NCBI GenBank assembly: GCA_963760285.1
Contig: CAVXCI010000001.1
Coordinates: forward strand, 1,178,001-1,242,000
Source: PALSA-278 sp963760285
GTDB taxonomy: Bacteria > Acidobacteriota > Terriglobia > Acidiferrales > UBA7541
Direction: 5' to 3'
Length of the DNA stretch: 64,000 bases
Position 1 is the stretch's first letter. Each line of letters opens with the position of its first letter. This document shows, piece by piece, positions 50,902 to 59,050 of the stretch. The position numbers and the translations under genes were made by a program. Below the pieces are notes generated by a model. That model saw nothing but the letters and a program-made list of their open reading frames with translations, ran no database searches and was not told the DNA's origin.

Positions 50902-51522
50902 TCACGTCCGGGCAGAATATTTGCGCACCACAGGCGTTTCGACTGGTGGCCGCTCGGGAAAGGTTGCGGTGCCGAACCGGCGCGCGTGGTAGATGGTTTT
51001 CGCGTGACCGCTAACCAGCTCGACCACGCTTTTGTATTTGAAAATCCTAAGATCAAATTTATTCAGATAATCGAGCAGAGCACCTTCGAGCGGAATTTCT
51101 ACCGTGTCGGAGATCCCATTTTTGCAATACTTATCCCAGTTTGCGATCAGTTCGGTGCGCAGCTTTTCTGGGTCAGCAAGCAACCTCTTGAGGCTGAGCC
51201 CTACACCTTTCGATGCCGCGAAGTAGTAGTTTGCAGGGGCTGGAAACTCGCCCTTGAACGTGTAGTAGACGATTTTTCCGAACTCAACCCACACATCACT
51301 CGGGTTCAGGTTGTGAGCGTAGCGTTTGCACTGGTAGTTGTCCCATCGACCATCATATTTCTCCTTTGTGGTGAACCCAATGATATCCCGGCCCATGTCG
51401 CCCGGACCGGACCAGCGTTCAACCTCTTCGTATGACTTGAGCGAGGTCGCCCATTCTTCCGTGAATTCTTCCCATTGGGCCGGTTCTAGCAATTCGATCA
51501 GTTTGGCCACGGGAAAATTCAT
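50902..51522 (-). CDS. QCK-type restriction-like nuclease of a defence system, C-terminally truncated
   Basis: The 206-residue product begins MNFPVAKLIELLEPAQWEEF. GDMGRDIIGF (Asp46) and WDNYQCKRY (Gln64, Lys66) form a PD-(D/E)XK active site. NPSDVWVEFGKIVYYTFKGE and YYFAASKGVGLSLKRLLADP follow. This layout recalls effector nucleases of ABC-three-component and Cap4-like anti-phage systems. Those proteins normally continue after the AKTIYHARRFG segment; here the frame ends soon after, about 90 bases before the insertion sequence. The 3' part was probably lost. A longer GTG start at 51606 is possible. Confidence 0.62.
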   Translation of the reverse strand: MNFPVAKLIELLEPAQWEEFTEEWATSLKSYEEVERWSGPGDMGRDIIGFTTKEKYDGRWDNYQCKRYAHNLNPSDVWVEFGKIVYYTFKGEFPAPANYYFAASKGVGLSLKRLLADPEKLRTELIANWDKYCKNGISDTVEIPLEGALLDYLNKFDLRIFKYKSVVELVSGHAKTIYHARRFGTATFPERPPVETPVVRKYSART

Positions 51523-52022
51523 CCCAGAGCCAATCTGGGTTGGCCTATCGGTGCCCCTGCCCGGATTCAACTTCCGAAGTTTACCTGCAGTTTTGTGTGC
51601 GGTCACAGTGCATCAGGCATTGGCATTCATCCGCGACTGCCGTCATACATTTTCAAAGCAACGCTTGGAAATGAGGCTGCATCGCTCACATTACAGCCTC
51701 GAGCATCTTTGAGTCAACGGCTTCAAGCATATGGGCCGCAGCAATCACCCTTCTTTCTGGTTGTGGCTTATCGGCCATATAGTCATTCGGTTTGGCTTCT
51801 TCAGTCAGAAAACTGGAAACAAAATCGGGAAGACACCATGGCGGAGCCATCGCTGATATTGGAGCCGGCGCAATGCCCCGGTCGCGATGATTGAGCTGGG
51901 GCTAAAGAATGCGGCTGAAGCGTTCCGCCAGCAGAGCTGCGCGGAAGTAGCGGAAGTAAAGGCCAGGCTGGACTCCATCGGGCCGATCGCGTGGCTGCGG
52001 GAAGTGGAAGGAAAAGATTCTG
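51523..52022. other. Stretch without a supported gene
   Basis: A 63-codon frame at 51887-52078 (MIELGLKNAAEAFRQQSCAE...) is the best candidate but has no ribosome binding site or family. Nothing else is recognisable. Confidence 0.35.
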
Positions 52023-52178
52023 ATGAACGACCGTATCGCCGACTCGGTTTCTCAGCAGGTGCTGCTGGGCGCGGATGAATACCGGGTCTTTGCCACACGC
52101 TCGCGAGAGGAACGCTCTATCTACAAAATTATCTACAGTCGCTTTTTGGCGGATTTAAAAATACAGCCAACTGCTTGA
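52023..52178 (+). CDS. Small protein or C-terminal remnant ending at the tRNA
   Basis: A 51-codon frame, MNDRIADSVSQQVLLGADEY ... RSIYKIIYSRFLADLKIQPTA, ends 6 bases before the 3' end of tRNA-Ala on the other strand. Its last 20 codons recur beside tRNA fragment copy 3, reading GIYKIIYSRFSPVVKTRPSA. The frame is open upstream, so it may be the tail of a larger lost gene carried by the integrating element. No family is recognised. Confidence 0.4.
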   Translation: MNDRIADSVSQQVLLGADEYRVFATRSREERSIYKIIYSRFLADLKIQPTA

Positions 52179-52184
52179 AAACAT

Positions 52185-52260
52185 TGGTGGACGTGGGGGG
52201 GATCGAACCCCCGACCCCCTGCTTGCAAAGCAGGTGCTCTCCCAGCTGAGCTACACGCCC
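52185..52260 (-). tRNA. tRNA-Ala (anticodon UGC)
   Basis: The 76-nt gene folds as a cloverleaf. The acceptor stem is GGGCGTG/CACGTCC with the G3-U70 pair that identifies tRNA-Ala. The D-arm is GCTC-AGCTGGGA-GAGC, the anticodon arm CCTGC-TTTGCAA-GCAGG with anticodon TGC, and the T-arm has GTTCGATC. CCA is encoded. Its 3' portion is repeated at 44233, 37846 and 15157, so it is the integration target for the islands to its left. Confidence 0.97.
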
Positions 52261-52437
52261 ACAACTTTCCTATTTTGGTTGAACTGGCGGTGGTAATCAA
52301 GCAGTCCGAAAGCCGGCCCGCGGGCCGTGCGCCAGGATGAGAGGTTAAACATGCGCGGCAAGAAAATCGAGAAGCGGCGAGCTTTCATCCAGCGGCGGTT
52401 CTCTGCTATCATCTGGGAGCCGAAATCAGGAGAAATC

Positions 52438-52629
52438 ATGGCCTTAATGTGTGAATTGTGCGGCAAGAAGCCGTCCTTTGGAAACGTTGTCAGCCACGCG
52501 AACAATACCCGGCGCCGCCGTTGGAACCCCAATCTTCGCCGCGTCCGCGCGGTTGTGAACGGCGCGCGCAAGCACCTCCGTGTTTGCACCGCCTGCATCC
52601 GCGCCGGCAAGGTGCTGAAGGCAGCCTAA
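52438..52629 (+). CDS. rpmB: 50S ribosomal protein L28
   Basis: The 63-residue product is bL28: MALMCELCGKKPSFGNVVSH, then NNTRRRRWNPNLRRVRA and HLRVCTACIRAGKV. CELC and CTAC would form the zinc ribbon of the C+ type, so the protein needs zinc. AGGAG lies upstream of the ATG at 52438; the longer frame from 52327 is not used. It marks the return to core chromosome right of the tRNA. Confidence 0.95.
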   Translation: MALMCELCGKKPSFGNVVSHANNTRRRRWNPNLRRVRAVVNGARKHLRVCTACIRAGKVLKAA

Positions 52630-52668
52630 TCTACGTCCCGGCCTGCTACTTCCGGAAGCAAGCTGCAT

Positions 52669-53727
52669 ATGGCGTCCCGCGTGGTGTTGTGTTTCGTTGC
52701 CGCGGTATGTCTCTTCTTCGGCGGATGCCGCCGTCGCTCCGCGCCCGGCCCTGATGTCTGGGCCATGGTGGACGGAACGGAAATCCACCGCGCCGAAGTG
52801 GAAAAGTATTATCGCACCCGTGTGAACCCCGAATCGCAGGCGCCTTCCCAGGACGAAGCTCTCACCCTGGACCTGAGCATCCTGGATGAATTGATCAATG
52901 ACGAAATTCTCTTTGAACGCGCCGCCAAGCTCAGTCTGATCGCCACGGACGGCGAAGTGGAAGATAAATTTACCGAGTCGAAGAGCGCCTACACCGAAGA
53001 TGAATTCCAGCGCAAGCTGAAGGATAACGGCCTCACCGTGGACGACCTTAAAAGCGATCTCCGCCGCCAGCTCTCTGTTCAGAAACTGTTGAACCGCGAA
53101 GTCATCGCCAAGATCACCATCACGGATCAGGACGTCAGCGACTACTACAACGCCAACCGGGCTCAGTTCAATGTCGCTGAACCGCAATTTCACGTGGCCC
53201 AGATTGCCGTCACGCCGCAGCCCAATCCGCAGTTTCACAACCGCAAGAACGACGACGCCACCAACGAAATGGAAGCGCATCGCAAAATCAATATGCTTGA
53301 GCAGCAGTTGCAAGCCGGCGTGGATTTCAACCAGCTCGCCATGGATTATTCCGAGGATCCCACGGCCGCGTCCGGCGGCGACCTGGGTTTTGTTCCGGAA
53401 TCAGCCCTGAATTCCGCCGATCCCGCGCTTCGCGCCGTGCTCTTGAAGATGCACGCTGGCGAAATCAGCGCTCCTATAAAAGTAAAGGACGGCTATCGCA
53501 TCCTCAAGCTCATCGCCCGCGAGCCCGCCGGACAGCGCCAGCTTTCCGATCCCCAGGTGCAGCAGTCCATTCGCGACACGCTGCGCAATCGCAAGGAGCA
53601 GCTCCTCCGCGCCGCTTATGTCAGCGTGGCGCGCGACGAAGCGCACGTCACCAATTATCTCGCTCAGCAGATTTTGGAATCGGCGGGAAAACTTCCCGTG
53701 GTTGTAACACCCTCGAAGACGCCGTAG
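52669..53727 (+). CDS. SurA/PpiD-like peptidyl-prolyl isomerase lipoprotein
   Basis: The 352-residue precursor has a lipoprotein signal (LCFVAAVCLFFGGC, Cys20). The chaperone part (about 30-170) has VDGTEIHRAEVEKYYR and a helical region LDELINDEILFERAAKLSLI. A parvulin rotamase domain follows (about 175-285; AQIAVTP, FNQLAMDYSEDPTAASGGDLG, LKMHAGEISAPIKVKDGYRI). It would fold or escort outer-membrane proteins in the periplasm. Its start is 39 bases after rpmB on the same strand. Confidence 0.88.
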   Translation: MASRVVLCFVAAVCLFFGGCRRRSAPGPDVWAMVDGTEIHRAEVEKYYRTRVNPESQAPSQDEALTLDLSILDELINDEILFERAAKLSLIATDGEVEDKFTESKSAYTEDEFQRKLKDNGLTVDDLKSDLRRQLSVQKLLNREVIAKITITDQDVSDYYNANRAQFNVAEPQFHVAQIAVTPQPNPQFHNRKNDDATNEMEAHRKINMLEQQLQAGVDFNQLAMDYSEDPTAASGGDLGFVPESALNSADPALRAVLLKMHAGEISAPIKVKDGYRILKLIAREPAGQRQLSDPQVQQSIRDTLRNRKEQLLRAAYVSVARDEAHVTNYLAQQILESAGKLPVVVTPSKTP

Positions 53728-53798
53728 CCGCTGTTTTTTCGGCCGTCGCCTGCGAATTGGAGATGGCCGTGGCGCCCGCCTCCATCGTAATTAAATCC

Positions 53799-54470
53799 CT
53801 AGTTCTTGGCGCAGGGTTCCGCGTGGATGCCGTCGAGCGCCGACCACAACGCATTCAGACCGCGCTCGCCAGCGGCGAGCGCCTTGCCCGAACACTTTTC
53901 ATTGCGGCTGCCCAGCCATTCGCGCCAGGCCATGCGGTGACGGACATCGGCTTCCTCGTGTACGCTGAAGTAAGCCACCGCGTTCGAATCAGCCATCCCG
54001 TAGAATTTTTGCAGTCCACGGCGTTTCTCGGCTGAGATTTCGGGCACCTGCGCTTCATAGGCATAAAGCGCGGCCACCGCTTCCTCGGGAGAGGCCTTCT
54101 CCGCCAGTTCACGATACGTGGATACCAGTTCGCGGATGCAGGGCAGTGGAACGGAGGAATCCAGTTGATCCTGCTTTACGCCCAGTGACTGGGCGAAGCG
54201 CCGCCACAGGGCCGGATGCGGACCGCGCGGGTCCATTTCTTCCGCGAGATTGAGTTCCGTCAGGACGCGCAATTTCGGTTCGGCGCGTCCGGCCAGGCAC
54301 CGCAGGTAAACCGGAAATGCCAGCACGTGGTGGTAATACTGCTCCGCGTAAAGCGCCAGCGTTTCGCGCGAAAGCGTTCCCGCCGACCATGCCTGATAAA
54401 ACGGGTGCTTCAACAGATGGCGTTCCGCAATTTTTGTGTCCAGTGCCGAAAGTAGTGCTTCATTCACCAT
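53799..54470 (-). CDS. CADD-family folate (p-aminobenzoate) protein
   Basis: The 223-residue all-helical protein has the TENA/PqqC fold of Chlamydia CADD: HPFYQAWSAGTLSRETLALY, AEQYYHHVLAFPVYL, LNLAEEMDPRGPHPALW and AVAYFSVHEEADVRHRMAW. The Glu/His residues of these blocks are the likely di-metal ligands. CADD homologues replace PabABC by making p-aminobenzoate from their own Tyr residue. The start at 54470 has GGAGAAAAACC upstream. The partial folC at the window end adds folate context but is 9 kb away. Confidence 0.82.
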   Translation of the reverse strand: MVNEALLSALDTKIAERHLLKHPFYQAWSAGTLSRETLALYAEQYYHHVLAFPVYLRCLAGRAEPKLRVLTELNLAEEMDPRGPHPALWRRFAQSLGVKQDQLDSSVPLPCIRELVSTYRELAEKASPEEAVAALYAYEAQVPEISAEKRRGLQKFYGMADSNAVAYFSVHEEADVRHRMAWREWLGSRNEKCSGKALAAGERGLNALWSALDGIHAEPCAKN

Positions 54471-54621
54471 GGTTTTTCTCCTCAAATGGCCCACAAAATA
54501 GTATCGAAACTCTTGCGGAAACGCCAGCGGCGTCAAACATAAATCATTTTCATGCCGGGCGCCGTCCGCTCCGCCGCATCGCGGCGTACATTCAGAGGTC
54601 CGGATCAGCTTCCCCTGGGGC

Positions 54622-55086
54622 TCAACGCAGTCCTGACCAATGGTCCGCCACCAGGATGGAGTTGCCCGGATTGGAGGGGTCGTATTTCACGCTGGCTTGC
54701 TGCCCTTGCGTAAGCTGTTGAACGCATGCGCGCTCTTCCAGGCCGGTCACATCCTGCGCCGATTCATAACTCACGCCTGAAATCGAATAACTGTAGAAAA
54801 CCACTGTCTGTTGCCGCTCCGTATTCGCAGGGACGGAGGCCGATTGTCGCCGCGGAAACCTGCTGCTCCGCGCCTCGGATACGGGCGCCCTCTGTTCAAC
54901 GATCTCGGTGATATTGCCCTCGATGATGCGTCCCACGCGATTCAAATATGCGCGGCGCTGTTGTTCAATTTCCGAGGGATCGCTCGGACGGCGGCGAATC
55001 CACAAAATAAAACCCAGCGCCGCCAGGACGACGACGGCAACACTCAGGCTAAGGAGAATTGTGTTGGAGAGAACGAGGTTTCGCAT
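54622..55086 (-). CDS. Membrane-anchored protein, DUF3592-like
   Basis: A 154-residue protein with one N-terminal helix (ILLSLSVAVVVLAALGFILW), a basic/acidic helical linker and a beta-rich end: VVFYSYSISGVSYESAQDVT then QLTQGQQASVKYDPSNPGNS. The Y-Y-x-G-x-x-Y and G-x-x-V-x-V/K-Y-D-P motifs are those of DUF3592-type proteins. The domain probably faces the periplasm. The function is unknown. Confidence 0.7.
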   Translation of the reverse strand: MRNLVLSNTILLSLSVAVVVLAALGFILWIRRRPSDPSEIEQQRRAYLNRVGRIIEGNITEIVEQRAPVSEARSSRFPRRQSASVPANTERQQTVVFYSYSISGVSYESAQDVTGLEERACVQQLTQGQQASVKYDPSNPGNSILVADHWSGLR

Positions 55087-55104
55087 CCGCTTCCGGCGAA
55101 TGAT

Positions 55105-55929
55105 TCAGCCTGACGTACCCGCGGCGTCCACCACCGGATTCCGCAGCACGCCGATGCCGCTGGCTTCTACTTCCACCACATCTCCCGCGTGCAGCGGCCG
55201 CACGCCCGGCGGCGTGCCCAGCGCCACCACATCGCCCGGCAGCAAGGTCATCACCTGCGCGATCCAGCGAATTATAATATCAACCGAAAAGAGCATTTCC
55301 GCGGGACGTCCCAACTGCCGCTGTTCTCCATTCACGCGCGTTTCCAGACGCGCTGCCGCAAATTCAAATTCAGTTTCGATTGCCGGCCCGATGGGGCAGA
55401 ACGTGTCGAAACATTTCGCCCGCGTAAACTGAGCAACGTCCTTTCTTTGCAGGTCGCGCGCGGTCACGTCATTCAGGCAGGTGAAACCCGCGATGAATTG
55501 CCGAATATCCTGTCTTTGGCCTGGTTCGAAGCACCGCCGTCCAATCACCGCCGCGAGCTCGCCTTCATAATCCACACGCCCGGAGATTTTCGGCAGGCGG
55601 ATTGACTCTCCCGGCCCAATGACCGACGAAGCCGGTTTAAGGAAAATCAGCGGCTCGGCGGGAATAGCGTTGCCCAGTTCGGCGGCGTGCTCCGGATAAT
55701 TGCGCCCCACGCATACAATTTTTGAGGGAACCACTGGCGCAAGCAGCCGCACATCCGCGAGAGGCCATCCTTTTCCAGACTCCCGCCAGTCCTCAAAAAA
55801 TTTTCCGGTAATTTCGTGGACTGTCCCGTCGCGCAGTATGCCGGAGCGCGCGTTCACGCCGTACGATTGGCCACTTGAACTCGCCGCTTCCCTGGAGGCG
55901 GATAGCGCCTGAAAACGGCACAACTTCAT
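55105..55929 (-). CDS. Fumarylacetoacetate hydrolase family protein
   Basis: A 274-residue FAH-family hydrolase or isomerase. CVGRNYPEHAAELG and PLIFLKPASSVIGPGESIRL open the domain. Metal ligands lie in VDYEGELAAVIGR (Glu-x-Glu) and in DVTARDLQ. FTRAKCFDTFCPIGP and VALGTPPGV complete it. Members cleave C-C bonds or handle oxo-acids such as 2-keto-3-deoxysugar and homoprotocatechuate intermediates; the substrate is not clear here. Its ATG overlaps the stop of the upstream membrane gene by 4 bases. Confidence 0.9.
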   Translation of the reverse strand: MKLCRFQALSASREAASSSGQSYGVNARSGILRDGTVHEITGKFFEDWRESGKGWPLADVRLLAPVVPSKIVCVGRNYPEHAAELGNAIPAEPLIFLKPASSVIGPGESIRLPKISGRVDYEGELAAVIGRRCFEPGQRQDIRQFIAGFTCLNDVTARDLQRKDVAQFTRAKCFDTFCPIGPAIETEFEFAAARLETRVNGEQRQLGRPAEMLFSVDIIIRWIAQVMTLLPGDVVALGTPPGVRPLHAGDVVEVEASGIGVLRNPVVDAAGTSG

Positions 55930-56396
55930 AAGTGGCTGTCTGTGTGCCGCCGGCGCGTGGCCGCCGGGGTGTGGTGGCGCAGCAATCTGAACATCGCCGC
56001 CACCCAGAGCAGCACCGCCGCAACGGCGTACCCTACGGCGCCATCAATCAAAACCTCAAATGGCGTCCGCAACGCCGCAAAAAGCTGCGTGAAATACATT
56101 CCCGCGGCGAGGTAGCCAAGGCTGAACAGCGCCCATGCCATCATGCCGCTCGCAAAAATGCTGCGTGGCGAACGGTAGAAGCGCACAATTGGCAGAATGG
56201 CCACCAGGAAAAACAATCCCTCCGAAACCGCGTTTCGCTCCACGGCCAATCGGTCCAGCCACGGCATGCGGTTTGCGGCCGCGAGGGAAGCCACCATCAC
56301 CACGTTCAGCAGGACGCCGTCAATCACGCCGTTGCGCAGCGTCGAACTTTCGAACACTTCTCCCCAAAAACTCGGGCTGGACCTTGATTTTTTCAT
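55926..56396 (-). CDS. Small integral membrane protein
   Basis: The 156-residue protein has about four helices (VLLNVVMVASLAAA; SEGLFFLVAILPIVRFY; GMMAWALFSLGYLAAGMYF; AVGYAVAAVLLWVAAMFRLL) and a basic C-terminus. It overlaps the genes on both sides by 4 bases (ATGA), so the lipoprotein, this protein and the FAH enzyme are coupled in one operon. No family is recognised. Confidence 0.72.
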   Translation of the reverse strand: MKKSRSSPSFWGEVFESSTLRNGVIDGVLLNVVMVASLAAANRMPWLDRLAVERNAVSEGLFFLVAILPIVRFYRSPRSIFASGMMAWALFSLGYLAAGMYFTQLFAALRTPFEVLIDGAVGYAVAAVLLWVAAMFRLLRHHTPAATRRRHTDSHL

Positions 56397-57598
56397 TGAT
56401 TACGGCCGCCCCCCGGCGGCAATTCCACGGATATTTCCGTGCTTCGGGCGCTCTCCACTCCCGCGCGGCTTACGGCCGTCACCTGGTACGCGTAACGCTG
56501 CCCCCGCTGCGCGGAATTATCACGAAACACCGGAGTTGGCAACAGCGTCGCGTTCAGGCGTTCCATGGACGTCCCGCCTGCTTCGCCGCGGTAGATGTTG
56601 TATCCCGCCACGTCCGGTTCGGGATTGATGGCCCACGATAGTTGGACGTATGCGGGAGACTGATCGGTTGCCGGCACGCCCACCGCTTCCAGCCCCCGTG
56701 GCGCGGAGGGCGGAAATATGTCGCGAGGTTCTGATTCCGCCAGCGGTGAATCGTCGGACTCCACCAGCGTCCCCCCGTATTGTGCCACGCTGCGCACGGC
56801 ATAAAGATAGGCTTGCCCAAACTCGAAAGTTTCATCGCGGTACTCCGGGTCATGGGTTGTACCCAACAGGGTAAATGGTGAAAGAAACTTGGCCCGGTCA
56901 GGATGCGCCAAGGCATCCGCCGCCGAATCCGGCGCCAATTCCGCGCGATAGATTCGGTAACCGCCGAGAACCGGGATTGGTTCGCCGGTGACAGTTTCCG
57001 TCGTGGGAGACCAGGAGAGCACGATGGCCGTCTTGGTGGCCACCGCCGAAAGCGACGCCACTGTCCTCGCCGGCGGAAATACCTCCAGGATCGCCAGATT
57101 TGATGGCTCCGACGGATTCCGCGCCGAAAGACTGGTGCGCACGGCGTATATCAGCCTTCCATTCGCATCCTTCGCGAAGTCCGCCGCCTGTAACAGGTCC
57201 GTGACCGTAAATTTTCCATCCTTCACGTACCGGTCAACCAGCGTCCCCGTAACGGTCCGTGTCAGCGTTGCCGGCACGGCCGGCGTTCCCGTGGGCGTTT
57301 GAAGATCGCGGTAAATTTCGATATCCGGCTGATCCGTCAGCGGCCGGCCTTCGATGGTTTCCTTCGGAAGCGTGAACGCCAGTACCACCGTTGATCCCAA
57401 CTGCCGCGCGGTGAGGTCGGAAATCGCTTCAGGAATCGGCGGTCGTGGCGGCGTTGGTTCGCCCGGCGAGCCGCAGCCGGCCAGCAGCAAAATCATGCCA
57501 ACCATGCCTCCCCCGCTCAACCGTTGGCATTTGCAGCGGGAACCACGCAAAGTTTTCCGGTGAATCAAAGCCGCGGGCGGGTGGGACAGCGTGGCCAT
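56393..57598 (-). CDS. Fibronectin type III lipoprotein
   Basis: A 401-residue protein with lipobox LLLAG-C (Cys42 of the long form). A start at 57505 would give a short signal peptide. Three FN3-like beta-sandwich domains follow: about 55-160, 175-285 (VLSWSPTTETVTGEPI ... GYRIYRAE) and 290-395 (VQLSWAINPEPDVAGYNIYR, YAYQVTAVSRAGVESARS). It is probably anchored in the outer membrane and binds proteins or sugars. It lies 15 bases after hslU and overlaps the next gene. Confidence 0.8.
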   Translation of the reverse strand: MATLSHPPAALIHRKTLRGSRCKCQRLSGGGMVGMILLLAGCGSPGEPTPPRPPIPEAISDLTARQLGSTVVLAFTLPKETIEGRPLTDQPDIEIYRDLQTPTGTPAVPATLTRTVTGTLVDRYVKDGKFTVTDLLQAADFAKDANGRLIYAVRTSLSARNPSEPSNLAILEVFPPARTVASLSAVATKTAIVLSWSPTTETVTGEPIPVLGGYRIYRAELAPDSAADALAHPDRAKFLSPFTLLGTTHDPEYRDETFEFGQAYLYAVRSVAQYGGTLVESDDSPLAESEPRDIFPPSAPRGLEAVGVPATDQSPAYVQLSWAINPEPDVAGYNIYRGEAGGTSMERLNATLLPTPVFRDNSAQRGQRYAYQVTAVSRAGVESARSTEISVELPPGGGRNQ

Positions 57599-57613
57599 TC
57601 GCAGGTGGTCAGT

Positions 57614-59050
57614 TCAGAGAATATACCGGCTGAGGTCCTGGTCCTTCACAATACTCGCCAGTTGCTTTTGGACGTAGGCGGCATCCACTTTGACGTTCTT
57701 TTTCTTCAACTCCGGCGCCTCAAACGAAATTTCTTCCAGCAGTTTTTCCAGAATGGTGTGCAGCCGCCGCGCGCCGATATTTTCCGTCTGATCATTCACG
57801 CTGGCGGCAAACCGCGCGATGGCGGCCACGGCATCATCGGTGAACGTCAATTTCACCGACTCCGTTTCCAGCAACGCTATGTATTGCTTGATCAGCGCGT
57901 TTTTCGGCTCCGTCAGGATGCGGACAAAATCTCCTTCCGTCAGCGATTGCAGTTCCACGCGTATTGGAAACCGCCCCTGCAATTCCGGAATCAGGTCGGA
58001 TGGCTTGGAAACATGGAACGCTCCCGCCGCTATAAAGAGAATGTGATCCGTGCGCACCATTCCATAGCGCGTGTTTACCGTGGTCCCTTCGACGATCGGC
58101 AGAATGTCGCGCTGCACTCCTTCGCGCGAGACGTCCGGCCCGTGCCCGGATTCGCGCCCGGCGATTTTGTCCACCTCGTCAATGAACAGAATGCCCATCT
58201 GCTCCACGCGTTCCACCGCCGTGCGCGTCACCTGGTCCATGTCAATCAGCCGGCTTTCCTCTTCCTGCACCAGGTAGTCGAACGCCTCCGCCACGGTCAT
58301 CTTGCGTTTTTTCTTCTGCTGTCCAAACATGCCGGAGAGCATGTCCTTGATGTTGACGTCCATCTCCTCCATGCCCTGGCTGGAAACGATTTCAAACGCC
58401 GGCATGGAGCGTTCGCGGACTTCCACTTCCACCAGACGCTGGTCCATTTTTCCGTCGCGCAACTGTGTCCGCAGCTTTTCGCGGGTTCGCTGCAACTGCT
58501 CCCGCCGCTGGGCGTCGCTCGACTCGGCCTCAATTTCCGTGGGTGAGGGCGTGGCCGGCAGCAGCAAATCCAGCAGACGCTCTTCCGCGGACTGCTCCGC
58601 GCGCTCGGCGACCTCATCGAGCTTTTCTTCGCGCACCATGTCTATTGAAGTTTCCACCAGGTCGCGCACCATGGATTCCACATCGCGCCCCACGTATCCC
58701 ACTTCCGTATACTTCGAAGCTTCCACTTTCACGAACGGACAGCCCGCCAGCCGCGCCAGCCGCCGCGCGATTTCCGTCTTGCCGATTCCCGTGGCGCCGA
58801 TCATCAGGATATTTTTCGGCAGAATGTCTTCCGCCATTTCCGGCGAAAGCTTTTGCCGGCGAACGCGGTTGCGCAGCGCCACGGCCACCGCCCGCTTGGC
58901 CGCGTCCTGTCCCACGATGTACTTGTCCAGCTCCGTCACGATTTCCCGGGGGGTCAGCTCGTCGAAAGACGGCTGCGGTTCGGGCGCTGGCGCCTGTTGT
59001 TCCCCGGAGAGATAAATGGCCATTTCCTTTTTCCCGTCGTCACCGTTCAC
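57614..59050 (-). CDS. hslU: HslU, ATPase subunit of the HslVU protease
   Basis: A 478-residue AAA+ unfoldase. TPREIVTELDKYIVGQDAAK is the N-terminal motif, GATGIGKT (85-92) is Walker A, and GYVGRDVESMVRDL contains the pore loop. The I-domain is the charged middle part, ILFIDEVDKIA is Walker B, GRFPIRVEL contains the Arg finger and ENIGARRLHTILEKLLEE is sensor 2. The C-terminus ends DLSRYIL, which docks into HslV. It starts with GTG overlapping the hslV stop; an ATG at 59023 is possible. Confidence 0.97.
   Translation of the reverse strand: MNGDDGKKEMAIYLSGEQQAPAPEPQPSFDELTPREIVTELDKYIVGQDAAKRAVAVALRNRVRRQKLSPEMAEDILPKNILMIGATGIGKTEIARRLARLAGCPFVKVEASKYTEVGYVGRDVESMVRDLVETSIDMVREEKLDEVAERAEQSAEERLLDLLLPATPSPTEIEAESSDAQRREQLQRTREKLRTQLRDGKMDQRLVEVEVRERSMPAFEIVSSQGMEEMDVNIKDMLSGMFGQQKKKRKMTVAEAFDYLVQEEESRLIDMDQVTRTAVERVEQMGILFIDEVDKIAGRESGHGPDVSREGVQRDILPIVEGTTVNTRYGMVRTDHILFIAAGAFHVSKPSDLIPELQGRFPIRVELQSLTEGDFVRILTEPKNALIKQYIALLETESVKLTFTDDAVAAIARFAASVNDQTENIGARRLHTILEKLLEEISFEAPELKKKNVKVDAAYVQKQLASIVKDQDLSRYIL

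Noticed and set aside
15202..52184. Intact tyrosine integrase for the islands
   Set aside because: None was found in any frame; only short sequences beside tRNA copies 2 and 3 hint at a lost one.
52315..52326. 12-bp palindrome GGCCCGCGGGCC upstream of rpmB
   Set aside because: Short G+C palindrome with no tail or known site; expected by chance in this base composition.
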